In this document: in pieces, positions 28,037 through 36,664 of the stretch | Layout: every line of letters starts with the position of its first letter | Position numbering within the stretch: position 1 is the stretch's first letter | Assembly (NCBI RefSeq): GCF_022637395.1 | Contig: NZ_CP093337.1 | Location: forward strand, 3,308,501 to 3,372,500 | DNA length: 64,000 bases | From: Shinella sp. H4-D48 | Lineage (GTDB): Bacteria > Pseudomonadota > Alphaproteobacteria > Rhizobiales > Rhizobiaceae | Direction: 5' to 3' | Position numbers and translations under genes: made by a program | Notes under the pieces: generated by a model | What the model saw: only the letters and a program-made list of their open reading frames with translations | What the model was told of the DNA's origin: nothing | Database searches by the model: none

Positions 28037-29080
28037 ATGAGACTATTTGGTGAAGGACCTAGCCGTAGGAGGACGCATGATTATTGGCGCCCAATATACG
28101 ATGAAAATGGAAATTATTATTTTATTCCCGAGTTAATTAGTGGTGGAGAAGGAAAATCTAACTGCATGAAGGTAATCACTGCAAGGGATAAATCGTATAA
28201 TCTACGACCATCGTTTAACAAAAATTCTTACTTTAAAAGCTATTTTTTAATATGTGATTTTCGAGGGTTCTTTACAGATGTTTATTATTCTTTCTCAAAG
28301 TGTACATTTAGCGAGTGCGATTTTGGCGCGTCGCTATGGCATGACACAAAATTCTCAAACTGCATTTTCATTAAGTGTAACTTTTCTCCAGCGACATTTG
28401 TAAGATGCGAATTTCGAAACTGTAAGTGGCTTTCTGTAGATTTTTCTGGAAATGATACAATACTTCAAGAAACCGTAGTCACGGAGCCGGAAAATTTAAT
28501 AAAAAACATCTTTGAAACGCCTTCTGAAATAATTAAAAAGCGAAATATTGATTGTAATTTCGATAAAGAAAAATATCTCTCTAGATTATCTGAAACAAGT
28601 AGATATATTCTAATAAATCATCAAAATATTGGAAAGGAGAGTGACTATTATTCCGCGCTAAAACAATACCATATTTCATATATGCAATGGCAGAGGCAAA
28701 TTTGTTTATCAAAAATTTCCATTAAGAAACATAGCTTCTATGCGTGGCTATCTTTGTCAAAGAACATTTTTGAACAGATCGCCGTGCGAACAGCGGGCTT
28801 TGTTACAAATTGGGGTGAAAGCATAGCGAGACCAATATTGATTGGAATAATGCTCTTAATGATTTTTAGCGCCGCACACTTTTTTTCAGGTGCCGATCAA
28901 CAATACATCTCATCACTTTTTCGAAGCTTCAATATATTTTCTCTTGCGGGATACACACTATACAAGGAGCAGTGTGATCCGCTTCAAAAAGCTATAACTA
29001 TAGCTAATCTATGTATAGCCATACTCTGGTACTCCATATTTCTCTCCGCAATTGTTAACAGAGTTAGCAAGGCTAGGTAA
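28037..29080 (+). CDS. Pentapeptide-repeat protein with C-terminal two-helix channel-like domain
   Basis: 347-residue protein of a clearly different base composition from its neighbours (14 G/C of 60 at 28501-28560, against 38 of 60 at 27901-27960 in lepA). Residues about 88-136 form roughly ten pentapeptide units with aromatic or Phe centres (CTF-SECDF-GASLW-HDTKF-SNCIF and onward). A charged linker follows, then hydrophobic helices at about 264-281 and 320-340 separated by a loop with SFNIFSLAGYTLY. That helix-loop-helix layout resembles the 2TM pore of ion-channel proteins, but the selectivity filter is not canonical. The nucleotidyltransferase gene starts at the next base after its stop. 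No assigned function; effector or channel role is inference. Confidence 0.7.
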   Translation: MRLFGEGPSRRRTHDYWRPIYDENGNYYFIPELISGGEGKSNCMKVITARDKSYNLRPSFNKNSYFKSYFLICDFRGFFTDVYYSFSKCTFSECDFGASLWHDTKFSNCIFIKCNFSPATFVRCEFRNCKWLSVDFSGNDTILQETVVTEPENLIKNIFETPSEIIKKRNIDCNFDKEKYLSRLSETSRYILINHQNIGKESDYYSALKQYHISYMQWQRQICLSKISIKKHSFYAWLSLSKNIFEQIAVRTAGFVTNWGESIARPILIGIMLLMIFSAAHFFSGADQQYISSLFRSFNIFSLAGYTLYKEQCDPLQKAITIANLCIAILWYSIFLSAIVNRVSKAR

Positions 29081-29722
29081 ATGATTGAGGCCCTTATACT
29101 GTACGGTAGCCAGGCAAGAGGCGATGCAGGGCCGCGAGCCGACACAGACTTATTAGGAATATCTCAAAATAATCAGGTTGAGAAACATAGCTTCGGCTCT
29201 ACGAGCCTTCACATTTATAATTTTAAGGACTTAAGCGAACGCTCAAAAAGCGGCGATCTTTTCATGATACATTTGTGTCTTGAAGGACAGGCACTTTTTG
29301 ATCCCAAAGATCATTTTGAGCTATTAAAGTACCAGCTTGATATAAAAAGAAATTATTTCTCCGAAAAGAAGCGTGCTGTTGCCATTGGCCAACTGGTTGT
29401 CAATGAATTTAGAAAATCAAAATCTAAGCCTTTTCCTGCCAGGAGAATCCTTTGGGCGATCAGAACCATTATAATTGCCGATAGCGTAGAAAATAATAAA
29501 TTTTCATTTTCTACTGAGGCGATATCTAATTATTCAAATATGGTAGGATTATTTGAAATATTGCGCGACAAAAGAATTACGCCAATGAACGATTTTCATG
29601 TCGAGATATTCTTTGAAGTTGTAAAAAAATTTACAGTATTCGACAACTCTATTGACGTATTGAACTCCATGCGTGAGGATAAGTTTTTACTTTCTGTTGA
29701 AAATGAGCTTTTTTATGAATAA
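29081..29722 (+). CDS. Small nucleotidyltransferase-fold protein (MNT/ANT-like)
   Basis: 213-residue protein with a Pol-beta nucleotidyltransferase motif at its very N-terminus: LYGSQARGDAGPRADTDLL (GS at residues 9-10, D21 and D23). The expected third carboxylate strand reads TSLHIYNF and shows no Asp, so catalysis may be altered. FMIHLCLEGQALFD (about 61-74) matches the helix after the core in minimal nucleotidyltransferases. Residues 85-213 are mainly helical with no recognised domain. It abuts the upstream pentapeptide gene with zero spacing and shares its AT-rich composition, so the pair forms one operon. Role unknown; toxin-neutralising or signalling functions are known for related folds. 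Confidence 0.7.
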   Translation: MIEALILYGSQARGDAGPRADTDLLGISQNNQVEKHSFGSTSLHIYNFKDLSERSKSGDLFMIHLCLEGQALFDPKDHFELLKYQLDIKRNYFSEKKRAVAIGQLVVNEFRKSKSKPFPARRILWAIRTIIIADSVENNKFSFSTEAISNYSNMVGLFEILRDKRITPMNDFHVEIFFEVVKKFTVFDNSIDVLNSMREDKFLLSVENELFYE

Positions 29723-30421
29723 GGTATTATTTAGCACATTCCAGCTTTGGGCGTTTCGATAATCGTCTTTGCCAAGGTGTGAAGACACGCTTCCCGTCCT
29801 TTACTCCACAGTTCATCCGGGGACATAAACCCTTCGCATTCCCTGATTTTCCAACAAAATCCGTTTCCAATTTCCCCGCCTTCTCCGACCGCGCCTACAA
29901 TCCTCCCATCCCACCCTCGGATACACCGCAAGGCGTTGCGGCGAGGCGGGGTCGGCGCGGGGCGTGAGGGGATGACGCGAAACCTCATGTCACGGGCCTG
30001 CGGAAAATGGTCTCCCTCCGGCGACACGGGGGAAATGGCGGGATGTCGGACCGGTCCTGCCGTTTCATGCCCCGAACGGCGCGTTGGGCGTGCCTGTGCG
30101 GCACACAAGGGGATCGGGATTGGCGGATGCGTCGGCATCGTCCGCCGGCATGGATAAAGGCCGGGAGGTGGAGACATCTTCCACGTCGCGCCAAGGCGTG
30201 CGCGACGGTTGTCAAACGGCACTGGCCATTCCGGAAACCGGCGAATGACACCGCCTTTTCGATCCTTGCAGAGAGACCGGAGTCGCGGGCAAAAACCGCC
30301 GAACGGGGCGCCGGAAGGTGTCACCTATTCATTTTCAGTCGAGGCAGCTTCCGGCGCCCCGTCCGAATGCTTTTTGAAACCACGGGCGAAACCGCCGCGT
30401 GGATATCAGTGCTGGCGGCCG
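29723..30421. other. Intergenic region without a convincing gene
   Basis: About 700 bp between the AT-rich island and the PNPOx gene. Composition returns to high GC near 29900. A minus-strand frame (29731-30324) is open but is Arg/Pro-rich, with no domain or ribosome site, and I do not call it. The only distinctive structure is a perfect 13-bp inverted repeat at 30305-30360. Confidence 0.5.
30305..30360. repeat. 13-bp perfect inverted repeat with 30-nt loop
   Basis: GGGGCGCCGGAAG (30305-30317) is mirrored by CTTCCGGCGCCCC (30348-30360). The stem is very strong; a T-run (CTTTTTG) follows 11 bases later. It could be a terminator on the plus strand or a relic repeat. Confidence 0.5.
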
Positions 30422-31141
30422 TCAGCCGTCCTCATAGAGGCGCTGGCCGGCCAGCAGCGCGTCGTCCAGGCTGCCGTTCTCGGCAAAGATCGACAGGCCC
30501 TCCGGCGGCTCGACGCCCGCCACCAGCCGGGGGCAGGTTTGCACCTCACCGAGCACCGTCGTCACGGGAATGACGCCAGCCCAGATCGGCAGGGCGAAAT
30601 CCGCCTCGTCGTCGCCCACGCCCTTGGCGCGCACCTTGGCGGCGGCCTCCTCGATCTCCATGGCGATGATCGTCGTGGCCTTGGCCTCCTGTTGCGTGAT
30701 CGGGCGCAAAAGTGCGCTGCGTCCGGGATAGAAGCGTTCCACCACGTCGCGCATCGCCTCGATCTTCTCGTCGGCATCCTCGACGAGCCGTGCCGTGCCG
30801 AAGCACATGGCGGAGCGGTAGTTGGCGGAGTGGTTGAAGCCGGAACGGGCGAGCACGAGGCCATCGAGATGGGCGACCGTGAGGCAGGCGGGCGTGCCGG
30901 CCTTGAGGTGGCGCAGCATGCGGCTTGCCGACGAACCGTGCCAGTAGAGCGTATCGCCCTTGCGCCAGAACAGCGTGGGCGTGGCATAGGGCTGGCCGTC
31001 GATGACATACGCGACATGACAGAGCATCGCCGCATCGAGAATGGCGTGCACGGCGGCACGGTCATAGCTGCCGCGTTCGTGCAGGCGCTTGACGCGATTG
31101 CGCGGGGTGACGGGATAGGCGGCGGCGGTATCGACGGTCAT
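30422..31141 (-). CDS. Pyridoxamine 5'-phosphate oxidase family protein (FMN-binding split barrel)
   Basis: 239-residue protein with the PNPOx-like split-barrel fold: AMLCHVAYVIDGQPYATPTL, then LYWHGSSASRMLRHL and the FNHSANYRSAMCFG block. These flavin- or heme-binding proteins are often of unknown substrate, and this is not the canonical pdxH. It diverges from a MocR-type PLP-binding regulator, the arrangement seen for B6-related targets of PdxR-like proteins. Start at the Met of MTVDTAAAYP. Confidence 0.85.
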   Translation of the reverse strand: MTVDTAAAYPVTPRNRVKRLHERGSYDRAAVHAILDAAMLCHVAYVIDGQPYATPTLFWRKGDTLYWHGSSASRMLRHLKAGTPACLTVAHLDGLVLARSGFNHSANYRSAMCFGTARLVEDADEKIEAMRDVVERFYPGRSALLRPITQQEAKATTIIAMEIEEAAAKVRAKGVGDDEADFALPIWAGVIPVTTVLGEVQTCPRLVAGVEPPEGLSIFAENGSLDDALLAGQRLYEDG

Positions 31142-31181
31142 GCAATCTTGCCTTTCGAAAACGATGCCGTCATGGTGCGCC

Positions 31182-32615
31182 ATGACATTGGATCGAAAAA
31201 GCACCAATTCAGGGCGAAAAATACAAACCAATTCTCCTGATTGGTCGACGCTCGTTCCCGTGCTGCCGGCTGCCGGCAAGCGCACGCCGGCACTTTACCG
31301 CGAGCTGCGCCGGCTGATCGAGGCGGGCACGCTGCCGGCCGGCGGCAAGCTGCCGACCTCGCGCGATCTCGCCGCCCGACTGGCCATTGCGCGCGGCAGC
31401 GTTGTCGCGGCCTTCGAGATGCTGATCGCCGAAGGCTATGCGGTCGCCCGGCCCGGCGCCGGCACCTTCGTCGCCGACCGGGTGCCGACGGTCAGACAGG
31501 CCGCCGCGCCGGCAACAATGGACGACGCCGCGGTGCGGATGCCGCTGCCCGGCACGCTCGGCGTCGCCATGGCCGATGCGCGCACGCTCTCGCTCTTCCG
31601 CACCCTGCTCAACCGCCACCTCGCCCGCCCCGGACCGGAGCACTTCCACTATGGCGATCCGCGCGGCGGCGCGGCGTTGCGACAGGCGCTCGCGGCCTAT
31701 CTGCGGCAGGCGCGCGGGGTGCGCTGCACGGCGCAGTCCATCGTCCTCACTTCGGGCACGCAGCAGGGTCTCGATCTCGTGGCACGCAGCCTGTTTGCGC
31801 CAGGCGAGCGGGTGATGATCGAGGACCCGTGTTATCCCAGCGCCCGGGCCGCCTTCATTGGCAACGGGCTTGCCGTGTCTGGCCTGCCGGTGGATGGCGA
31901 AGGGGCCGATATCGCCCGGGCCGTGCCGGAGGCCCGCGCCGTCTATGTCACGCCGTCGCACCAGTTTCCGCTCGGCGTGACGATGTCCATGCGCCGGAGG
32001 CTGGCGCTGATCGACTGGGCGTGCGGCACCGGCGGCTGGATCATCGAGGACGATTACGACAGCGAGTTCCGTTATGCCGGCCCGCCGCTCGCCGCCATGC
32101 AGGGCATGGATGACAGCGGCCGCGTGATCTATCTTGGCACCTTCTCCAAGGTGCTGTTTCCCGGCTTGCGCCTCGGTTATGCCGTGCTGCCCGAACCGCT
32201 GCTGGACAGGATCGTTGCGCTTCGCGCCCGGAGCGACCGCAGCCCGCCGACACTCGCCGAGGCCGCGCTGACCGACCTCATCCGCGAAGGCTATTTCGCC
32301 GCGCATCTGCGCCGGGCCCGGCGGCAGGCGCAGTCGGCGCGCGATGGTTTGCTCGAAGGGCTCCACATGGCACCCGGCCTAGCCGCAACCGTGCCGGATC
32401 AGGGCCTCCACCTCGTCGCGGGCGTGCCGGAAAGTGTGCCCGATACGCTGGCGGTCGACATTGCGCGGAAAGCCGGGCTCGGCGTCAGGGCGCTCTCGGC
32501 CATGGCGGTCACGCAGCCGCCACGGCAGGGCCTGGTGATCGGCTTTTCCGGCTTCGCGCCGGAGGTGCTACGGGACGCAGCCTCGCGTTTTTCGGCAGCG
32601 CTTGCGCGCCTTTAG
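31182..32615 (+). CDS. MocR/PdxR-type GntR regulator with aminotransferase domain
   Basis: About 477 residues. The N-terminal GntR winged helix (LYRELRRLIEAGTLPAGGKL to ARGSVVAAFEML) is fused to a class I aminotransferase domain that binds PLP: SGTQQGLDLVARSL, YVTPSHQFPLG, IIEDDYDSEFRY and the PLP lysine in LGTFSKVLFPGLRLGY. Such regulators sense PLP or amino compounds. The start is uncertain: ATGs at 31140 and 31182 and a GTG at 31260 are in frame, none with a strong ribosome site. The repeat-rich stretch at 31203-31245 would lie inside the coding region if 31182 is used. Confidence 0.9.
   Translation: MTLDRKSTNSGRKIQTNSPDWSTLVPVLPAAGKRTPALYRELRRLIEAGTLPAGGKLPTSRDLAARLAIARGSVVAAFEMLIAEGYAVARPGAGTFVADRVPTVRQAAAPATMDDAAVRMPLPGTLGVAMADARTLSLFRTLLNRHLARPGPEHFHYGDPRGGAALRQALAAYLRQARGVRCTAQSIVLTSGTQQGLDLVARSLFAPGERVMIEDPCYPSARAAFIGNGLAVSGLPVDGEGADIARAVPEARAVYVTPSHQFPLGVTMSMRRRLALIDWACGTGGWIIEDDYDSEFRYAGPPLAAMQGMDDSGRVIYLGTFSKVLFPGLRLGYAVLPEPLLDRIVALRARSDRSPPTLAEAALTDLIREGYFAAHLRRARRQAQSARDGLLEGLHMAPGLAATVPDQGLHLVAGVPESVPDTLAVDIARKAGLGVRALSAMAVTQPPRQGLVIGFSGFAPEVLRDAASRFSAALARL
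31203..31245. promoter_or_regulatory. Candidate MocR operator repeats
   Basis: ACCAATTC occurs twice in direct orientation (31203-31210 and 31227-31234, 24 bp apart). An inverted ATTGGT lies at 31240-31245. MocR-family proteins commonly bind direct repeats of this spacing. The location is next to both divergent starts. Confidence 0.5.
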
Positions 32616-33340
32616 GCGACGCGGCGGCGGCGGTCGGCGGCACGCACCGTCGCCACCCAGGCGCGGGCCAGCGCCAGACCGGCGGCGTCCGCACTGGGCC
32701 CGCTTTCAGCGGCCAGTTCCGTGCGCCGGGCATACCAGTCCGGCGCGATGCCGGCGATGAGATCCGGGAAGGTGGCGACCCATTCATCGACCACCTTGCG
32801 GCTCGCCTCCAGATGAAACTGGGTGCCGTAGATCGCGCGGCCAAGCCGGAAGGCCTGATTCGCCACGGCGTCGGTTCCGGCAAGGCGCACCGCGCCATCG
32901 GGGAGCGTGAAGGTGTCGCTATGCCATTCGAAGATCGGGAAGGAGGCCGCAGCGGCGGACAGCACCGGGTCGGCCGCACCTTCCGCGGTGAGCGACACCC
33001 TGCACCAGCCGAATTCCCGCGCCGTGCCGATCACGTTGTCGCCGCCATAGGCGCGGGCCAGAAGCTGGCTGCCGAGGCACACACCCAGCACGGATTTGTC
33101 GGCATCACCGAAGCGGCGCATCAGGGCGGCGAGGCCTGCCAGATAGCCGTGGCTCTCGTCGTCGAGCGCATTCTGTGGGCCGCCCATCACGACGATGGCG
33201 TCATGGGCGGTCTCGTCGGCGGGGATGGTATCGCCGGCATGGGGGCGGCAGATGTCGATCTCGGCGCCTGCTTCTTCAAGCGCGACGCCGATCTGCCCGA
33301 GCAATGTCACCTTGTCGTTTTCAACCACCAGAACCCGCAT
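32612..33340 (-). CDS. Class I glutamine amidotransferase-like protein
   Basis: 242-residue single-domain glutaminase-fold protein. The nucleophile elbow is GVCLGSQLLA (Cys88) and the catalytic pair is H176-x-E178 in GTQFHLEA, so the triad is complete. Relatives are annotated as GMP synthase-like or gamma-glutamyl-hydrolase-type proteins of unclear substrate. A GGAG ribosome site supports the Met at 33340. It converges with the MocR gene, overlapping it by 4 bp. Confidence 0.9.
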   Translation of the reverse strand: MRVLVVENDKVTLLGQIGVALEEAGAEIDICRPHAGDTIPADETAHDAIVVMGGPQNALDDESHGYLAGLAALMRRFGDADKSVLGVCLGSQLLARAYGGDNVIGTAREFGWCRVSLTAEGAADPVLSAAAASFPIFEWHSDTFTLPDGAVRLAGTDAVANQAFRLGRAIYGTQFHLEASRKVVDEWVATFPDLIAGIAPDWYARRTELAAESGPSADAAGLALARAWVATVRAADRRRRVA

Positions 33341-33437
33341 GCGATACTCCTGCCTTTCGATAGGAGGCGAAACAACCATGCTCCGAAGGTTCATTCAAGA
33401 CCCGCCGAAAGAAAGAGATCCGGCCCGGCGGACCGGT

Positions 33438-33866
33438 TCAGGGGTAGATGACGCCCTTGCGCAGGATGACGTTCGCATAGAGCCGCGGCTCGCCGGTCTG
33501 CACCAGCGTATGGGCGGCACGCACGCGATTGTAGAAGTCGGCGCCGACGAGCGGCACGACGGTCCGCTGCGGCTCGTGGCGGGCGCAGCAATCGATGATC
33601 TCGCTGTGCACGGGCTCCAGCCGGTCGCGTTCCTGCCGGTAGGTCGAGCGGAAGATCGCCTCCTCGACGAAATCGTCGATCGGCATGACGGACAGGATGG
33701 CGCTGAGCACCGGGACCAGCGGCAGGCCGTCGAGGCGGATCAGCCGGCGGGCATGCTCGACGCCGGGATAGTTGCCGTCGACGATGGCGATCTCGTCGCC
33801 GTGCCCCATGGCGCGCAGCGTCGAAAGCAGCTCCGGGCTCAGGATGGGATCGATATTCTTCAGCAT
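33438..33866 (-). CDS. RbsD/FucU family sugar mutarotase
   Basis: 142-residue protein of the RbsD/FucU family, which interconverts sugar anomers: MGHGDEIAIVDGNYPG near the N-terminus carries the catalytic His, with the C-terminal PRLYANVILRKGVIYP. It starts at the base after the stop of the upstream ROK regulator, so it is in the same operon. Placement beside the frc transporter suggests it supplies the anomer used by the transported sugar's kinase. FucU versus RbsD is not resolved. Confidence 0.88.
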   Translation of the reverse strand: MLKNIDPILSPELLSTLRAMGHGDEIAIVDGNYPGVEHARRLIRLDGLPLVPVLSAILSVMPIDDFVEEAIFRSTYRQERDRLEPVHSEIIDCCARHEPQRTVVPLVGADFYNRVRAAHTLVQTGEPRLYANVILRKGVIYP

Positions 33867-35096
33867 TCAGCCAAGCTCCTTGAAGAGAACGTTCTGGTCG
33901 GGAAGGTAGCGGGAAAACAGCGGCAGGCTCGCCCCGCCGATCGAGCGGGCATGGCTGCCGACGGCACCTTCCACGATCTCGGGCATGGTAACGCCCTGCA
34001 GGTCGAGCCGCGCGACGGCGGCCTTGGTGGCTTCGACGACGCGCGCGCGCACCCAGTCGGGAAAGCCGCCGTCGATGATGACGGCGGAAAAGTCGATGAC
34101 GGAGGCCGAGGCGATGACGGCCTGGGCGAGTGCTGCCGCCACATCGTCGATCCACAGCTGCAAGGGTGCGCCGAAATCCACCCAGCCGTCGGGCGAATAC
34201 CAGAGCGGCACGGGGTCGATGCCGGCCTCGCGCAGCAGGTTTTCCAGCCGGTAGATGGAGGCGATCTTGAGCAGCTGCACGGTCTCGCCGTCACGACCCT
34301 GCACGGGCAGCGGGCCGATGGCGCCCGCCGTTCCGGTACGGCCGGTAAACAGCGCGGAGTTCAGCACCACGCCGCCACCGATGAAGGAGCCGATGAAAAG
34401 ATAGAGGAAATCGGGATAGTGCTGGCCGCGGCCGAACACCAGTTCGGCGGCACAGGCGCTGGTGGCATCGTTCTGCAAGGTGACGGGATAGGACACGCGT
34501 CTCGCGATCTCGGCTTCGAGATCGACGCCGCGCCACTGGTCCATCTCGGCCTGCGGGGCGCCCACCTCGCTTGCCCAGCTCCACAGTTCGAAGGGCGCGG
34601 CCACGCCGAAGCCCGCGATGCGGGCGCGCTCCTGCGGGCTCATCGATGCCTCGAGCTCGGCAAGCCCCTCCTCCACGAAGGACAGAAGCGGGCCGGGCAT
34701 GGGATAGGGGAAGGTGCATCGCACCTGCCGGCGGATACCGCCGACGAAATCCATCAGCACGATATCGGCGCTGCGCCGGCCGATCTTCATGCCGAGCGAA
34801 TAGACCGCTTCCGGATTGAGCCGCATGGGCACGGAAGGCTGGCCGACCTTGCCGCGCAGGGGTTCGCCGCGGATCAGCAGGCCCTCGGCCTCCAGCGCGC
34901 GCATGATGACCGTCACCGTCTGGGCGGACAGGCCGCTGCGCCGCGCGATCTCGGCCTTGGACAGGCTGCCGTGCCGGCGCACCAGCGACATGACGAGGCG
35001 CTCGTTATAGGCGCGCACGCGCACCTGGTTCGCTCCCCCGCTGGGATCGAGGATATCGGCCGGCGCGGCCATCGCCGACGCGGCATCTTTGATCAT
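33867..35096 (-). CDS. frcR: ROK family transcriptional regulator of the fructose locus
   Basis: 409-residue NagC/XylR-type regulator. The winged helix (SLSKAEIARRSGLSAQTVTV, about residues 43-62) precedes a ROK domain with LQNDATSACAAELVFG. The usual zinc-binding CxCGxxGC motif is absent, and the region after FIGGGVVLNSALF reads GTAGAIGPLPV in place of the canonical GELGH, so it is an atypical ROK repressor. It is transcribed divergently from frcB, as in Sinorhizobium frc loci. Symbol by context. Confidence 0.85.
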   Translation of the reverse strand: MIKDAASAMAAPADILDPSGGANQVRVRAYNERLVMSLVRRHGSLSKAEIARRSGLSAQTVTVIMRALEAEGLLIRGEPLRGKVGQPSVPMRLNPEAVYSLGMKIGRRSADIVLMDFVGGIRRQVRCTFPYPMPGPLLSFVEEGLAELEASMSPQERARIAGFGVAAPFELWSWASEVGAPQAEMDQWRGVDLEAEIARRVSYPVTLQNDATSACAAELVFGRGQHYPDFLYLFIGSFIGGGVVLNSALFTGRTGTAGAIGPLPVQGRDGETVQLLKIASIYRLENLLREAGIDPVPLWYSPDGWVDFGAPLQLWIDDVAAALAQAVIASASVIDFSAVIIDGGFPDWVRARVVEATKAAVARLDLQGVTMPEIVEGAVGSHARSIGGASLPLFSRYLPDQNVLFKELG

Positions 35097-35380
35097 CGTG
35101 TCCTCCCGTGCCGGCCCTGGCGCAAGGCACCTGTTCCGGTCCTCTTATCGGCTGGCGCTCCGCTCTTCCACCGGAAACGTTACAGCCGGGGCCTTCGCCC
35201 ACTGTTGACCGGAGCATGCCACATCGGATTAATAATTCAATTCGATTTATTTATTGACAGCCATTTCTTTTGGTGTTCTCTTGATCGTCGGAAGCCGGTC
35301 GGACAGCAGGAACCCTGTCCACCCGCGACCGGATGGCCCCGGGAGAGGGGCGCATCCCGTTCTATCCTTGGGAGGATTAC
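35097..35380. promoter_or_regulatory. frcR-frcB divergent regulatory region
   Basis: 284-bp divergent spacer. An AT-rich core (35228-35259, ATTAATAATTCAATTCGATT then TTGACA at 35254-35259) is the likely operator/promoter area for frcB; the matching -10 is weak. GGGAGG at 35369-35376 is the frcB ribosome site. Confidence 0.5.
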
Positions 35381-36406
35381 ATGAAGACATCCATCATTTC
35401 CGCCGCTGTCGGCGCGCTGGCGCTTGGCGTGGCCTTTTCGACGCCGGCCGCTGCGGCAGACACCACCGCCTGCCTGATCACCAAGACCGACACCAATCCC
35501 TTCTTCGTCAAGATGAAGGAAGGCGCCACCGCCAAGGCTGCCGAACTCGGCGTCACGCTGAAGTCCTATGCCGGCAAGATCGACGGCGATTCCGAAAGCC
35601 AGGTCGCCGCCATCGAGACCTGCATCGCAGATGGCGCTAAGGGCATCCTGATCGCCGCCTCCGATACCAAGGGCATCGTCCCTTCCGTACAGAAGGCCCG
35701 CGACGCCGGCCTGCTCGTCATCGCGCTCGACACGCCGCTTGAGCCGCTCGACAGTGCCGACATGACGTTTGCCACCGACAACCTGCTGGCCGGCGAACTC
35801 ATCGGCAAGTGGGCGGCCGCCACCCTCGGCGACGGTGCCAAGGATGCCAAGATCGCCTTCCTGAACCTGACCCCGTCGCAGCCGTCGGTCGATGTCCTGC
35901 GTAACCAGGGCTTCATGAAGGGCTTCGGCATCGACGTGAAGGACATCAACAAGATCGGCGACGAGGACGATGCACGCATCGTCGGCAACGACGTGACGAA
36001 CGGCAACGAGGAAGGCGGCCGCACCGCCATGGAAAACCTTCTCCAGAAGGATCCGACGATCAATGTCGTGCACACGATCAACGAACCGGCCGCTGCCGGC
36101 GCCTATGAAGCGCTGAAGGCCGTTGGCCGCGAGAAGGACGTGCTCATCGTCTCCGTCGACGGCGGTTGCCCGGGCGTACAGAACGTTGCGGACGGCGTGA
36201 TCGGCGCCACGTCGCAGCAATATCCGCTGATGATGGCGGCGCTTGGCGTCGAGGCCATCAAGAAGTTCGCCGACACCGGCGAAAAGCCGAAGGCCACCGA
36301 AGGCAAGGACTTCTTCGACACGGGTGTGACGCTCGTCACCGACAAGCCGGCAGCAGGCATCGATTCGATCGACACCAAGGCCGGCAAGGAAAAGTGCTGG
36401 GGCTGA
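35381..36406 (+). CDS. frcB: Fructose ABC transporter substrate-binding protein
   Basis: 341-residue periplasmic sugar-binding protein (Peripla_BP_4). The signal peptide covers residues 1-23 or so, cleaving after AAA in TPAAAADTT. The mature protein starts with [32 protein letters not shown] and [13 protein letters not shown] are family typical. Gene order binding protein-permease-ATPase-kinase matches frcBCAK of Sinorhizobium meliloti, which imports fructose, mannose and ribose. It is followed by a strong hairpin before frcC. Confidence 0.92.
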   Translation: MKTSIISAAVGALALGVAFSTPAAAADTTACLITKTDTNPFFVKMKEGATAKAAELGVTLKSYAGKIDGDSESQVAAIETCIADGAKGILIAASDTKGIVPSVQKARDAGLLVIALDTPLEPLDSADMTFATDNLLAGELIGKWAAATLGDGAKDAKIAFLNLTPSQPSVDVLRNQGFMKGFGIDVKDINKIGDEDDARIVGNDVTNGNEEGGRTAMENLLQKDPTINVVHTINEPAAAGAYEALKAVGREKDVLIVSVDGGCPGVQNVADGVIGATSQQYPLMMAALGVEAIKKFADTGEKPKATEGKDFFDTGVTLVTDKPAAGIDSIDTKAGKEKCWG

Positions 36407-36414
36407 TGCCTCAT

Positions 36415-36439
36415 GCCGGCCCGGTCTGACCGGGCCGGC
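36415..36439 (+). terminator. Hairpin between frcB and frcC
   Basis: GCCGGCCCGGT-CTG-ACCGGGCCGGC, an 11-bp perfect stem starting 8 bases after the frcB stop, with no U-tract. It is a likely mRNA-stabilising or attenuating element that raises binding-protein levels over the permease. Confidence 0.6.
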
Positions 36440-36664
36440 CATCCGCCATGGCGGACCGGGTGAACGCACCCTTGTTTTGACAATCGCAAAAAGACGTGGG
36501 CACCTTTGTCCCCTGCGAGCGGCCGCGCTGTAAGATGCGGCTGTGCGCGGGAGACCGCCCGAAGAAGGCGGCGGTGCGCATCGAGCGTCTCGACCGATTG
36601 TTCACGCACCCAATGTATCCGGCACTGCCGCGACGGTCGGCATCGGAAGGGGAGGAAAAGGATC

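Noticed and set aside
28037-29722. Calling the island a CBASS system
   Set aside because: The nucleotidyltransferase is too short, lacks CD-NTase helical features and an evident third catalytic acid, and no cyclic-nucleotide sensor domain is visible in the partner.
29731-30324. Minus-strand 197-codon frame after the AT-rich island
   Set aside because: Arg/Pro-rich, no domain, no ribosome site, and it runs into the strong inverted repeat; possibly a decayed gene, but not supportable.
33195-35384. 729-codon plus-strand frame over fucU and the ROK regulator
   Set aside because: Antisense of two recognisable genes, with low-complexity Arg/His/Asp-rich sequence and no ribosome site.
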